Assembly: GCA_049792815.1 (NCBI GenBank)
Contig: JBARBG010000088.1
Location: forward strand, 1-64,000
DNA: 64,000 nt
DNA from: DAIDKA01 sp049792815
Lineage (GTDB): Bacteria > Pseudomonadota > Gammaproteobacteria > Steroidobacterales > Steroidobacteraceae
Direction: 5' to 3'
The notes under the pieces were generated by a model. The model saw nothing but the letters and a program-made list of their open reading frames with translations, searched no databases and had not been told where the DNA came from. Positions 6,903-16,270 of the stretch are shown in pieces. Both the position numbers and the translations under genes were made by a program. How positions within the stretch are numbered: position 1 is the first letter of the stretch; each line of letters starts with the position of its first letter.

Positions 6903-8922
6903 TGAGGAAGGCCGGCTCATCCAGCACGGCAATCCCAAGCTCCTGGGCCTTCTTGAGCTTTGAGCCGGCGTCTGCGCCCACGACGACGCCGGAGGTTTTC
7001 TTCGAAACGCTGCCCGCGACCTTGGCCCCCAGATCCATGAGGGCCTGGGTCGCCGCCTCGCGGGTCATCGCCGCCAGCGTGCCCGTCACCACCCAGGTCT
7101 GGCCGGAGAGCTTGAGCGCGGTGGCCACGCGCTCGGGCATCGCAGGCCACTTCACTCCCTGCTGGCGCAGCCGCGCGATCACGGCCCGGTGCGCTGCGGA
7201 GGCGAAAAAAACCGCCACATGTCCCGCCACGACCGGCCCCACGTCCGGCACCTCCTCAATGGCCGCAGCGCCAGCCCCCGCCAATGCCTCCAGGGTGAGG
7301 AAGTGCTGGGCCAGGGCCAGCGCCGTCGCCTCGCCCACATCGCGGATCCCCAGCGCGAACAGGAAACGCGGCAGCGTGGTGTCGCGGCTCTTCGCAATCG
7401 CGGCGTGCAGATTGGCCGCGGACTTTGCGGCCATGCGCTCCAGGCCCGACAGCTGCTGCACCGTCAACGCGTACAGATCGGCGGGCGATTTGACCAGTTC
7501 GTTCTCGACCAACTGCTCGATGAGCTTGTCGCCCAGGCCCTCGATATCCAGGGCACGGCGGCTCGCGAAATGCCGGATACCCTCCTGGCGCTGTGCGCGA
7601 CAGCTGAAGCCGCCGCTGCAGCGCGCGATGGCCTCGCCCTGGGCCTTCTCCACCGGCGAGCCGCAGATCGGGCAGGTGGTCGGCAGCATCACCGCCTCGC
7701 GGCCGGCATGTTCAGCATCGATCACCACCCGCACCACTTCGGGGATGACATCCCCGGCCCGACGTATCACCACGGTATCGCCGACGCGCACGTCCTTGCG
7801 CGCCACCTCGTCCATATTGTGAAGCGTCGCATTGCTGACGGTGACGCCGCCCACGAACACCGGCTGCAGACGCGCCACCGGTGTCAGCGCTCCGGTACGC
7901 CCGACCTGAAACTCAATGGCCGTGAGCAGCGTCGTGGCCTCCTGCGCCGGGAACTTGTGGGCCAGCGCCCAGCGCGGTGCGCGCGACACAAATCCCAGGC
8001 GCTCCTGGTCGGCGCGCGCGTCAACCTTGTAGACCACGCCATCGATCTGATACGGCAGTGTGTCGCGGCGCGCACCGATCTCGCGGTAGTAAGCAAGACA
8101 GCCCTCGATGCCCGTTACGGCGCGCGCCTCCGGACAGGTCTTCAGGCCCCAGTCCCGGAATGCCTGCAGCAATGCGGTGTGGTGGTCCGGCACCTGGCCG
8201 CCCTCCACCTGGCCGACCGCGTACAGGAAAATATCGAGCGGGCGGCCCGCGGTGATGCGCGGATCCAGCTGCCGCAGGCTCCCGGCCGCAGCATTGCGCG
8301 GATTGACGAAGGTCTTCTCGCCGCGTTCCAGCGCCTGTTCATTCATGCGCCTGAAGCCCGCGAGCGGCATGAAGACCTCGCCGCGCACTTCGATCAATTC
8401 GGGCGCCGTACCGCGCAGCACCAGCGGCACGCCGCGGATGGTGCGCACATTGGCCGTGACGTCCTCGCCGTGCACGCCGTCGCCGCGGGTGGCCGCGCGC
8501 TCCAGGGCCCCGCGCCGATAGATCAGGGACACCGCCAGACCGTCCAGCTTCGGTTCCGCCGAGTAATGGATGTCGGCGTCGGTTTTCAAACGCTCATGTA
8601 CGCGGCGGTCGAAGTCCCGCGCATCCTGCTCGCCGAAGCCGTTGTCCAGCGACAGCATGGGTACGGCATGCCCGACCACGCCGAACGCGGCGACCGGCGC
8701 GCCGCCGACACGCTGCGTGGGTGAGTCGGGGGTGATGAGCTGCGGGTGCGCGGCCTCCAGCGCCTTGAGCTCCTGCATCAGCCCGTCGTACTCGGAGTCG
8801 CTGACCGTCGGTTGATCCAGAACGTAGTAGCGGTAGTCGTGCGCGGTCAGCGCTTCGCGCAGGGTGGCGATGCGCGCAGCAGGGAGCCCGGCGCCCTGCG
8901 AACGCGCCGCCTCACGCTTCAT
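6883..8922 (-). CDS. ligA: NAD-dependent DNA ligase
   Basis: LigA seals nicks during replication and repair using NAD+. The 679-residue protein shows the adenylation domain with the active-site K-x-D-G motif (EPKLDGLAVS), the OB fold, the four-Cys zinc finger (CPICGSP ... CSGGFSCRA), helix-hairpin-helix repeats (DIEGLGDKLIEQL) and a C-terminal BRCT domain (GQTWVVTGTLAAMTREAA). The start is ATG 8922 (MKREAARS), which overlaps the zipA stop; the open frame continues upstream only inside zipA. The zipA-ligA pairing is typical of gammaproteobacteria. Confidence 0.96.
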   Translation of the reverse strand: MKREAARSQGAGLPAARIATLREALTAHDYRYYVLDQPTVSDSEYDGLMQELKALEAAHPQLITPDSPTQRVGGAPVAAFGVVGHAVPMLSLDNGFGEQDARDFDRRVHERLKTDADIHYSAEPKLDGLAVSLIYRRGALERAATRGDGVHGEDVTANVRTIRGVPLVLRGTAPELIEVRGEVFMPLAGFRRMNEQALERGEKTFVNPRNAAAGSLRQLDPRITAGRPLDIFLYAVGQVEGGQVPDHHTALLQAFRDWGLKTCPEARAVTGIEGCLAYYREIGARRDTLPYQIDGVVYKVDARADQERLGFVSRAPRWALAHKFPAQEATTLLTAIEFQVGRTGALTPVARLQPVFVGGVTVSNATLHNMDEVARKDVRVGDTVVIRRAGDVIPEVVRVVIDAEHAGREAVMLPTTCPICGSPVEKAQGEAIARCSGGFSCRAQRQEGIRHFASRRALDIEGLGDKLIEQLVENELVKSPADLYALTVQQLSGLERMAAKSAANLHAAIAKSRDTTLPRFLFALGIRDVGEATALALAQHFLTLEALAGAGAAAIEEVPDVGPVVAGHVAVFFASAAHRAVIARLRQQGVKWPAMPERVATALKLSGQTWVVTGTLAAMTREAATQALMDLGAKVAGSVSKKTSGVVVGADAGSKLKKAQELGIAVLDEPAFLKLLKAP

Positions 8923-9773
8923 TGCGGCGCCGCTGCTGCCACATCGCGCATGACCGCGGTGCGTGAGGGCGTTAGCGGCTCGCCGCGCTCGTCCTGGAGC
9001 GTGCCGCGCAGGCGCCGCGAGAGCACCTGCGCGCACATCAGCATTTCATCGACCGCATCCGGTCCCGGCACCGGTCCGGGCAGCACGGTGAACAGATTCA
9101 GGCCGGTGTAGCGCTGCAGGTCGATGGACTGGCGGTCAAAGGTGCCGGGTTTGTTCAAACTGGCGATGCTGAGCAGCGCCCGGCCGTCGGCCGCCGGCTT
9201 GTGGAAAATCGCGAATTTGCCCAGCTCGAACCCTTCCGCCGCCAGCGCCAGACGCACCGCACGGCCGGAGAACTTCTCTCCCGAGCTGATCAGGCGCACG
9301 GCAATCACCTGGCTGGCGTCGGCCGCCGGCCAGTCCACCACCACCACCGCCGGCGCGCGTTCCGGCAGCGGCTCGGCCGCAGCGGGCGCAGGCGCAGCTT
9401 CCGGTGCGGCCGCGCCTGTCTCGGTGAGATCGGAAATCGGCGGATCGGCAAAATCCTGGGCTCCGACTTCGTCGAGTAAGCCGTCCATGCCGCTCAGTTC
9501 CGCAGGTTCCGCCTGGGCTGCCAAGGCCGCGAACTCTTCGGGCTCCACCTCGACCACCGGCAGATCCAGCTCCGGCGACCGGGCGCTCATGCGCGGCAGT
9601 TCAAGCGTCGCTGAGTCCCACTCGGCCGAACGCCCAGGGTGGTCCGGCGGCTCGGGCGTCGGTCGCGGCAGCTCACTGCCACGCGCCTGGTGCGAACGAC
9701 GCAGTTCCCACCAGGCCAGCCCGATCAGGAAGATCAGGCCCACCACCAGCAATGTCAGGCGCAACTGCGGCAT
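8919..9773 (-). CDS. zipA: Cell division protein ZipA
   Basis: ZipA tethers FtsZ to the inner membrane at the division site. The 284-residue protein has one N-terminal transmembrane helix (LTLLVVGLIFLIGLAWW), an arginine-rich stretch, a long Pro/Ala/Glu-rich linker (residues about 30-150) and a C-terminal globular FtsZ-binding domain of about 130 residues (FAIFHKP, SLNKPGTFD, VDEMLMCAQ). Context is decisive: smc ends 21 bases upstream and ligA overlaps downstream. Confidence 0.93.
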   Translation of the reverse strand: MPQLRLTLLVVGLIFLIGLAWWELRRSHQARGSELPRPTPEPPDHPGRSAEWDSATLELPRMSARSPELDLPVVEVEPEEFAALAAQAEPAELSGMDGLLDEVGAQDFADPPISDLTETGAAAPEAAPAPAAAEPLPERAPAVVVVDWPAADASQVIAVRLISSGEKFSGRAVRLALAAEGFELGKFAIFHKPAADGRALLSIASLNKPGTFDRQSIDLQRYTGLNLFTVLPGPVPGPDAVDEMLMCAQVLSRRLRGTLQDERGEPLTPSRTAVMRDVAAAAPQ

Positions 9774-9794
9774 GGCGACAATTCTACCGCAAGC

Positions 9795-12700
9795 TCAGAC
9801 AGCGGCGAGGCGCACGGCCTCCTCCACATCGACCGCCACCAGTCTTGAGACACCCGGCTCCGTCATCGTGACTCCGATCAGCTGTGAGGCCAGCTCCATG
9901 GTCGCCTTGTTGTGGGTGATGAAGATGAACTGCACCCGCTCGGACATCTCCCGCACGATATCGCAGAAGCGCCCGACATTGTGCTCATCCAGCGGTGCGT
10001 CCACCTCGTCGAGGAGGCAGAACGGCGCCGGATTCAGGTCGAAGATGGAGAACACCAGCGCCACGGCGGTCAGGGCCTTCTCACCGCCCGACAGCAGGTG
10101 AATGGTGCTGTTGCGCTTGCCGGGGGGACGCGCCATCACGGCGACGCCGGCCGCCAGGATGTCGTCACCGACCAGCTCCAGGTAGGCATGTCCGCCACCG
10201 AACAGGCGTGGAAACTTCTCTTTCAATCCGGTGTTGATCTTCTCGAAGGTTTCCTCGAAGCGCGTGCGCGTCTCCTTGTCGATCTTGCGCATCGCCTCTT
10301 CCAAAGTCGCCAGCGCATCGTTCAGGTCGGCATGCTGGCGCTCGAGATACTCCTTGCGTTCGGTCTGCTCCTTCAATTCGTCGATCGCGGCCAGATTTAC
10401 CTGGCCCAGACGCGCCACCTCGGCGCGCAATTCATTGACCTTGTCCTCCCAGGCCGCGACGTTCGCGTCCTCCGCCAGGCTCCGGGTGACCTCCGGCAAC
10501 TCGTACTGGGTGGCCGCGAACTGCTCCGCCAGCGCCTCGCGCCGCACGCGGCTCTCCTGGGCCGCCATTCGCGCCTGCTCGATGGCATCGCGCGCCTCCG
10601 CGACCCGCGCTTCAGCGGCGGCACGCTGCTGCTCGAGATCCCGGATCTGCGCCTCTGCCGCCTCCAGGTTGCGACGGGCGGCGGCGAGCTCGGTTTCCAC
10701 GTCCAGCTGCTGCGACAGCAGTGCCTCAAGCCGGGTCTGCAGCTGGGTGATGGGGGCATCACCCGTGGCGAGCTCCGCGTCGAGTTCCGCGCAGCGCCCG
10801 GACACCTGGCCGCGCTGATCGTTCATGCGCGCGACCCCGGTCGCCAGCGACGCTTGCTGGGTACGCCGCGACTCGCTCAGGATGATGAGATCGCGCGCGG
10901 TAACTTGCGCGGCCTGGGCGCGCTGCCGCGCGGTGGCCAAGGCATCGCGGCGTTCGTCGCGTTCGGTTTCAAGCTGCGGTCGGCGCGGCTCGAGCTGCCC
11001 CAGCTGCGCCTGCGCGACGCTGAGCGCCGCGCGGGCGCGCGCCACCGCTTCTTTGGCGATGCTGCTCTCGCGGGCCACCTCGGCCGCTTCATGCTCCAGG
11101 CGATCGCGCCGTGACTGCTGTTCCTGGGCGCGAGCCTTGGCCGCTTCCAGATGGCTGCGCGCATCCGAATGCGCCCGGTGTCCGCCTTGAATGGCCGCCT
11201 GCAACTGATCACGGCGGGTCTCGGCCTCGATCTGCGCCTGCTTGACGGAAGCGAGGCCGCCGTCGGCGCGCTGCAGCTGCGCCTGCGAGGCCGCCAGGTC
11301 GCCGCGCAGCCCCTTCAGGCGCTGTTCGCGTTCGATGACACCGGTGTGCGGATCCTGGCCGCGGCTAACCCGGATCCAGCCCTTGCCCACCCACTCTCCG
11401 GAACGGGTGATGATGGACTGACCCGGCGCCAGAGTGCTGCGCATCCGCAGCGCCTCGGACAGGGATTCGCCGCAGCGTACGCCGGCCAGCTGCGCAGCAA
11501 CCGCCGCGGGTCCTTTGGTGACCTTCGCCGCCAGCGACTCGGGGACGAAACTCGCGGCATCCGTCGCGCCCTGCTCCACCAGGGCGATGCGCCCCGCCGC
11601 CAACCTGTCCACGGCGGCTTCCACGTCCTCGAGGCGCTCGACACAAACCGCTTCAAGATAATCACCGAGCGCGGTTTCAACGGCCCGTTCCCAACCGCCG
11701 GCGACATCAAGCTGCTGGGCCACGCGCTCGTGCGCCGCGAGGCCACTGCTGTTCAACCATTCACCGGCGCGTGGCGCGTTGTGACTGAGCGCGGCTTTCT
11801 GCACTGCCTCCAGCGCCACCAGTTCCCCGCGCACCTTCTCGCGCTCCACGCGCGCCGTCTCCAGCTGCGCTTCGGCCGCACGCTGCGCCTCGCGCAGGGA
11901 CTGGACGCGCTCGGCCGCGGCACTTTGTTCGCGGCCCAGTTGCTCGTTGTACAGCCGGGACTGTGTCTCGTGCTGCGCAAGGTCGGACAGCTGCGCATCC
12001 GGGTCCTGGTGGCCGAGCGCCGCGTGCTCGATGCTGAGCCGCTCGCCGCGCAACCCCAGGCCAGCCAGCTGGTTTTCGAGCTGCTCGATGCGGGTTCGCT
12101 CCACCTGCGTGGTCTGATTGGCGCTCGCCAGCGACCCCATGAACTGATCCCACCCCTGCTGCCATTGCGCCAGTTCCTGCTCGCATTGCCCCTGCTGGGC
12201 CAGCACTACCTGCTCCAGGCGCGACGCTTCGGCGAGCTGCGGGTCGAGGCTCGCGATTTCGCTGCGCAGCACTGCCACCTGCTGCTCGTCACGGTCGATG
12301 AGTGCGGCCAGTTCTGCCAGCTGTTCGCGCGCCTTGGCCAGGTCGTTGCGTTGCCGTTCGCGCATTTCGCGGGTGTGCTGCAGAGACTGGCCGGTGCGGG
12401 TGATTTCGGCGCCGATTTCATAGTGCCGTCCCTGCACCGAGGCGACCGCATCGGCAAATTCGGCCTGGATGGCGCGCTGCCGCTCCAGGGCCGCTTCGGC
12501 AGCACGCTGGTCGGCCAGCGCGGCCTGCATGAGCAGATCGCGTTCGCGCACCGCGCTGTCCTGGATCTGTGCGCCACTGTCCAGGTCGCGGATCTTCAGC
12601 GCCAGAAGTTCCGCGAGCGCCCGCCGCTCCTGGTCCTTGAACGCCTGGTAGCGCCGCGCCGCAGCGGCCTGGCGCTGCAGATGACGGATCTGGCGGTCAA

Positions 12701-13301
12701 CCTCATCGCGCACGTCCTGCAGGCGTTCGAGGTTTTCACGGGTGTCGGCGACCCGGGCCTCGGTCTCGCGCCGGCGCTCCTTATACCGCGAAATACCGGC
12801 CGCCTCCTCGATGAAGGCGCGCATGTCCTCGGGCTTGGCCTCTATGACCCTTGAGATCATGCCCTGCTCGATGATGGAGTAGCTGCGCGAACCCAGGCCC
12901 GTGCCCAAAAACAGCTGGGTGATGTCGCGGCGCCGGCAGCGCGCGCCGTTTATGAAGTAGTTGGAGCTGCCGTCACGCGACACCAGGCGCTTCAGCGAGA
13001 CCTCATTGTAGCCAGCATAGGCACCGCTGATGCGCCCGTCGGCATTGTCAAAGACCAGCTCCACGGATGCCGAGCCCACCGGCTTGCGCGCCGAGGAACC
13101 GTTGAACACCACGTCGGCCATGGAATCGCCGCGCAGATGCTTGGCCGACAGTTCGCCCATCACCCAGCGCACGGCGTCGATGATATTTGACTTGCCGCAG
13201 CCGTTTGGCCCGACGACGCCGGTCAGGTTGCCCGGAAATCCGATGGAGGTCGGATCGACAAAGGTCTTGAAGCCGGCGAGCTTGATCTTGGTCAGCCGCA
13301 T
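9795..13301 (-). CDS. smc: Chromosome partition ATPase Smc
   Basis: The 1168-residue SMC protein is the ATPase core of condensin. Walker A is GVVGPNGCGKSN at about residues 30-41, followed by two long coiled-coil arms. The hinge spans about residues 510-650, and the C-terminal head carries the signature LSGGEKALTAVALVF and Walker B FCLLDEVDAPLD. ATG 13301 is chosen because the family starts MRLTKIKLAGFKTF; 34 extra in-frame codons upstream are not conserved in type and run into the promoter region shared with queF. Together with ScpA and ScpB elsewhere in this window the set is complete. Confidence 0.97.
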   Translation of the reverse strand: MRLTKIKLAGFKTFVDPTSIGFPGNLTGVVGPNGCGKSNIIDAVRWVMGELSAKHLRGDSMADVVFNGSSARKPVGSASVELVFDNADGRISGAYAGYNEVSLKRLVSRDGSSNYFINGARCRRRDITQLFLGTGLGSRSYSIIEQGMISRVIEAKPEDMRAFIEEAAGISRYKERRRETEARVADTRENLERLQDVRDEVDRQIRHLQRQAAAARRYQAFKDQERRALAELLALKIRDLDSGAQIQDSAVRERDLLMQAALADQRAAEAALERQRAIQAEFADAVASVQGRHYEIGAEITRTGQSLQHTREMRERQRNDLAKAREQLAELAALIDRDEQQVAVLRSEIASLDPQLAEASRLEQVVLAQQGQCEQELAQWQQGWDQFMGSLASANQTTQVERTRIEQLENQLAGLGLRGERLSIEHAALGHQDPDAQLSDLAQHETQSRLYNEQLGREQSAAAERVQSLREAQRAAEAQLETARVEREKVRGELVALEAVQKAALSHNAPRAGEWLNSSGLAAHERVAQQLDVAGGWERAVETALGDYLEAVCVERLEDVEAAVDRLAAGRIALVEQGATDAASFVPESLAAKVTKGPAAVAAQLAGVRCGESLSEALRMRSTLAPGQSIITRSGEWVGKGWIRVSRGQDPHTGVIEREQRLKGLRGDLAASQAQLQRADGGLASVKQAQIEAETRRDQLQAAIQGGHRAHSDARSHLEAAKARAQEQQSRRDRLEHEAAEVARESSIAKEAVARARAALSVAQAQLGQLEPRRPQLETERDERRDALATARQRAQAAQVTARDLIILSESRRTQQASLATGVARMNDQRGQVSGRCAELDAELATGDAPITQLQTRLEALLSQQLDVETELAAARRNLEAAEAQIRDLEQQRAAAEARVAEARDAIEQARMAAQESRVRREALAEQFAATQYELPEVTRSLAEDANVAAWEDKVNELRAEVARLGQVNLAAIDELKEQTERKEYLERQHADLNDALATLEEAMRKIDKETRTRFEETFEKINTGLKEKFPRLFGGGHAYLELVGDDILAAGVAVMARPPGKRNSTIHLLSGGEKALTAVALVFSIFDLNPAPFCLLDEVDAPLDEHNVGRFCDIVREMSERVQFIFITHNKATMELASQLIGVTMTEPGVSRLVAVDVEEAVRLAAV

Positions 13302-13362
13302 CGTGTTGAGACTCGAGGTACCTTCAGAACAGTTGGGCCATGATAAAATATCTGGACACGCT

Positions 13363-13752
13363 ATGCCTTCAAGTCCAACAACAGATCTTACGACCTTTCC
13401 CAACCCGGCCGTGGCCCGTGACTACACGATCCGCATGACGCTGCCGGAATTTACCTGCCTGTGTCCGATGACCGGCCAGCCGGACTTCGCGACGCTCGAC
13501 CTGGAATACGTACCGGACGCGCTGTGCGTGGAGCTGAGGTCCCTGAAGCTTTACATCTGGTCGTTTCGTGACCGCGGCACCTTCCACGAGGCCGTGAGCA
13601 ACGAAATCGCCGACCATATCGTGGCCGCGATTGCCCCCCGGTTCCTGCGTTTGACCGCGAAATTCAACGTCCGGGGCGGGATTTACACCTCCGTGGTGGT
13701 CGAACGGCGCCACCCGGGCTGGGAGCCGGCCCCTACGGTCGCCCTGCCCTAG
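13363..13752 (+). CDS. queF: NADPH-dependent 7-cyano-7-deazaguanine reductase QueF (short form)
   Basis: QueF reduces preQ0 to preQ1 in queuosine tRNA-modification synthesis. The 129-residue protein is the short, single-domain (YkvM-like) type. It shows the catalytic Cys block EFTCLCPMTGQPDF and the NADPH/substrate block LRSLKLYIWSFRDRGTFHE. ATG 13363 is the first start compatible with homology; the frame is open further upstream, antisense to smc. It is divergent from smc with about 60 bases between the two starts, which must hold both promoters. Confidence 0.95.
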   Translation: MPSSPTTDLTTFPNPAVARDYTIRMTLPEFTCLCPMTGQPDFATLDLEYVPDALCVELRSLKLYIWSFRDRGTFHEAVSNEIADHIVAAIAPRFLRLTAKFNVRGGIYTSVVVERRHPGWEPAPTVALP

Positions 13753-13819
13753 CCCCCCCCCGCCCGACCCCGCGAGGGGGAGACAAACCCGTTGCCCTGT
13801 ACAGTCGCGGGCGCGCCGG

Positions 13820-13825
13820 TATAAT
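13820..13825 (+). promoter_or_regulatory. Probable -10 element of the dksA promoter
   Basis: A perfect TATAAT lies 43 bases before the dksA ATG. The -35 position (around 13797-13803, CTGTAC) is weak. GAGGAG at 13856-13861 is a strong ribosome binding site, 6 bases before the ATG. Confidence 0.55.
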
Positions 13826-13867
13826 CGCGCGTCCTTCGCCTAGGCGGCTGCTTTTGAGGAGTGACTG

Positions 13868-14653
13868 ATGCCGGCCAAGAAGACCTCGGCCAAGCCTGTC
13901 AAGGGCAAAAAGGCTGCAAGCCGCCCTGCCGCCAGAAAGGTGGCAATACGCAAGCCCACCGAACGGGCCAAGGCCTCTGTTCACCCGCGTTCACCCGTGG
14001 CGGCCTCGGTCACCCGAAAGCCGGCCGCTGGCCCCCGAAATACCCCAACCAGTGCGGAACCTGTAGAAACGATGCGACGACCAGCAGCCGACCGAGCCGA
14101 CCCCGCCCCTGTCAAGCCCGCCCCGGAACCCAAGTCCACGCCGCGGCCGGTCAATTCAACGCCCCATCTGGCCGCGAACGAAGCTGACGAGGGCGAAGCG
14201 CCCGAGCCCGGCAGCCTCCTGGCCGGCCCGCGCAATGTCCAGCCGTACATCGTCAAGCGCGGCGAGCAGTACATGAGCAAGGAGCAGGCGGAGCATTTCC
14301 GGCAGATCCTGCAGACCTGGAAGCGCGACCTCATGGAAGAAGTCGACCGCACGGTCACGCACATGAAGGATGAGGCGGCCAATTTTCCCGACCCGAACGA
14401 CCGTGCGACCCAGGAAGAGGAGTTCTCCCTGGAGCTGCGGACCCGTGATCGGGAACGCAAGTTGATCCGCAAGATTGACGAGGCCCTCAAGCGCATCGAA
14501 GACGGCTCGTATGGCTATTGTCTGGAGACCGGCGAGGAAATCGGCATCAAGCGCCTGGAAGCCCGCCCCGTCGCCACCCTGAGCATCGAGGCGCAGGAGC
14601 GCCGCGAGCGCCGTGAACGCCAGTACGGCGACCGCGACGATCGCTACCGCTGA
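13868..14653 (+). CDS. dksA: DksA-family RNA polymerase-binding factor with long basic N-terminal tail and no zinc cysteines
   Basis: DksA binds in the RNA polymerase secondary channel and mediates the stringent response with ppGpp. Residues about 130-245 match DksA closely: DRTVTHMKDEAANFPDP with the two catalytic-tip acidic residues, EEFSLELRTRDRERK, and GYCLETGEEIGIKRLEARP. The E. coli zinc finger uses four Cys; here only the first remains, and the others read T, S and A (LSIEAQER), as in alphaproteobacterial and xanthomonad DksA. The first 120 or so residues are a Lys/Ala/Pro/Arg-rich, probably disordered extension, making the protein 261 residues against 151 in E. coli. gluQ overlaps its stop codon. 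Confidence 0.93.
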   Translation: MPAKKTSAKPVKGKKAASRPAARKVAIRKPTERAKASVHPRSPVAASVTRKPAAGPRNTPTSAEPVETMRRPAADRADPAPVKPAPEPKSTPRPVNSTPHLAANEADEGEAPEPGSLLAGPRNVQPYIVKRGEQYMSKEQAEHFRQILQTWKRDLMEEVDRTVTHMKDEAANFPDPNDRATQEEEFSLELRTRDRERKLIRKIDEALKRIEDGSYGYCLETGEEIGIKRLEARPVATLSIEAQERRERRERQYGDRDDRYR

Positions 14654-15528
14654 AGCCCTATACCGGCCGCTTTGCCCCATCGCCGACCGGCCGGCTGCAC
14701 ACCGGGTCGGTGCTGGCCGCGGTCGGTAGCTTCCTGGACGCCCGCCATCATGGCGGGCACTGGCTGATCCGCATCGAGGACCTGGATACGGCACGTGTCG
14801 TACCCGGCAGCGCCGCGCAAATCCTGCGCACCCTTGAGAGACTGAACCTGTTCTGGGATGGTGAAGTCACCTATCAGTCCACGCGCCTGGCTTTGTACCA
14901 GGCGGCGCTGCAGCGCCTGCGCGACAGCGGCCAGACATTTGAATGCAGTTGCTCGCGCCAGATGCGCAGCGCCCAGGGCGAAGCCGGCTACCCGGGAACC
15001 TGCCGCGACGGTCCGCGCGCCGCCGGACCCACGGCCACGCGCTTCCGGATCAGTGATAGCGAAAATCTGGATTTCACGGACCGCATTCAGGGCCCGCGCC
15101 GCCACCGCCTGGGGGACTTGGGCGATGTGATCATCCGCCGCCGCGACGGGCAATTTGCCTATCAGCTCGCGGTGGTGGTCGATGATGCGGATCAGGACAT
15201 TACGGATGTCGTGCGCGGCGCAGACCTGCTCGACAGTACGGCCTGGCAGATCAAGCTACAGCGGGCGCTGGGCCACGAAACGCCACGCTATGCCCACCTG
15301 CCGGTCGTGACGGCCGCTGATGGCGGGAAACTCGCCAAATCGCGCTTCTCGGTCGCGCCGGATCTCACCAATCCCGGCCAGGTGCTGCTCCAGGTGCTTG
15401 TGTTGTTAGGGCAACGCCCGCCGCCTGACCTTGCGGGACTTGAACCCGGTGAAGTACTGGTTTGGGCCATTTCGAACTGGAAACCGGCCCTGATGCAGGG
15501 GATTTGCGCCGTTCCTGCCCTGGTCTGA
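14650..15528 (+). CDS. gluQ: Glutamyl-Q tRNA(Asp) synthetase, apparent CTG start
   Basis: GluQ glutamylates the queuosine base of tRNA-Asp. The HIGH-type block is GRFAPSPTGRLHTGS, zinc ligands are in ECSCSR ... YPGTC, and the KMSKS equivalent is GGKLAKSR. All of the first block lies upstream of the first GTG (14710), so the true start must be earlier. In that frame, between the stop at 14614-14616 and the conserved block, there is no ATG, GTG or TTG. CTG 14650, overlapping the dksA stop as CTGA, gives (M)KPYTGRFAPSP, the usual N-terminus. A CTG start with translational coupling to dksA is therefore likely. With it the protein is 292 residues. queF in this window belongs to the same queuosine theme. 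Confidence 0.9.
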   Translation: MKPYTGRFAPSPTGRLHTGSVLAAVGSFLDARHHGGHWLIRIEDLDTARVVPGSAAQILRTLERLNLFWDGEVTYQSTRLALYQAALQRLRDSGQTFECSCSRQMRSAQGEAGYPGTCRDGPRAAGPTATRFRISDSENLDFTDRIQGPRRHRLGDLGDVIIRRRDGQFAYQLAVVVDDADQDITDVVRGADLLDSTAWQIKLQRALGHETPRYAHLPVVTAADGGKLAKSRFSVAPDLTNPGQVLLQVLVLLGQRPPPDLAGLEPGEVLVWAISNWKPALMQGICAVPALV

Positions 15529-15629
15529 CCGTACTGCCACGGTTCTAACACTTGTCAAATCAATTGCCAATTGCCCTACGCTCCACGGTTGTACTAAGGT
15601 AGTCGCTGAGGGACGGTAGATAACATCGG

Positions 15630-15652
15630 CCCGCCTGCCTTGAATGGGCGGG
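15630..15652 (+). promoter_or_regulatory. Inverted repeat in the phaR leader
   Basis: CCCGCC (15630-15635) and GGCGGG (15647-15652) can form a 6-bp stem with an 11-base loop, 33 bases before the phaR ATG. There is no T-run, so it is not a standard terminator. PhaR commonly binds its own promoter, but whether this repeat is the site is not known. Confidence 0.3.
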
Positions 15653-15684
15653 TGGAGTACGCATACTAATTACGGGGGCTTGCA

Positions 15685-16191
15685 ATGAGCGAACCGAGGG
15701 TCATCAAGAAATATCCGAATCGCCGGCTGTATGACACGGTCGAGAGCCGTTACATCACGCTGGCCGATGTACGGAAACTGGTCGTTGAACGCATTGAATT
15801 CATGGTCGTTGACAAGAAGAGTCAGGAAGACATCACGCGCAGCATTCTGCTGCAGGTCATCGCCGAGCAGGAACATGCCGGCGAGCCACTGATGAGTCGT
15901 GACTTTCTGCAGCACATCATCCGCTCCTATGGCGGAGGAATCATGCAGGGTGTGGTCGGGTCATACCTTGAACAGAGCCTGAAGCTGTTTGCCGCCCAGC
16001 AGCGCGAAGTGCGCGACAAGGCGCAGAGTTTCACGGCCGGTGACACCGATGGCGCCGTCGCAGCGGTGACCCAGCGCAATTTCCAGCGCTGGCGCACGGT
16101 TCAGGATGAGATTTTCCGCACGCTGATCGGCAGTGCCGCACGCGTGCGCGGGCCAGAGGAGGATGTGGCCGCCAGCGCCGTCGCGAAATAG
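15685..16191 (+). CDS. phaR: Polyhydroxyalkanoate synthesis repressor PhaR
   Basis: The 168-residue protein starts with the PhaR DNA-binding domain (VIKKYPNRRLYDTVESRYIT), followed by the PHB-accumulation regulatory region (SQEDITRSILLQVI) and a C-terminal helical tail. PhaR represses phasin and PHA synthesis genes and is released by binding nascent polymer granules. No pha biosynthesis genes lie nearby. It is followed by a strong intrinsic terminator shared with pnp. Confidence 0.94.
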   Translation: MSEPRVIKKYPNRRLYDTVESRYITLADVRKLVVERIEFMVVDKKSQEDITRSILLQVIAEQEHAGEPLMSRDFLQHIIRSYGGGIMQGVVGSYLEQSLKLFAAQQREVRDKAQSFTAGDTDGAVAAVTQRNFQRWRTVQDEIFRTLIGSAARVRGPEEDVAASAVAK

Positions 16192-16205
16192 CCCCAACCG
16201 GGTAG

Positions 16206-16242
16206 AAAAAAAGGGCGCGCCATGGCATGGCGCGCCCTTTTT
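16206..16242. terminator. Bidirectional intrinsic terminator between phaR and pnp
   Basis: GGGCGCGCCATG (16213-16224) and CATGGCGCGCCC (16226-16237) form a near-perfect GC-rich hairpin. It is preceded by seven A (16206-16212) and followed by five T (16238-16242), so it can terminate both convergent transcripts. Confidence 0.95.
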
Positions 16243-16270
16243 ATTGGCCTTCTGGCTTGAGCCTGGGCGT

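Noticed and set aside
13741..13790. C-rich stretch and CCCC/GGGG hairpin after queF as a terminator
   Set aside because: The stem is only 4 bp and there is no T-run.
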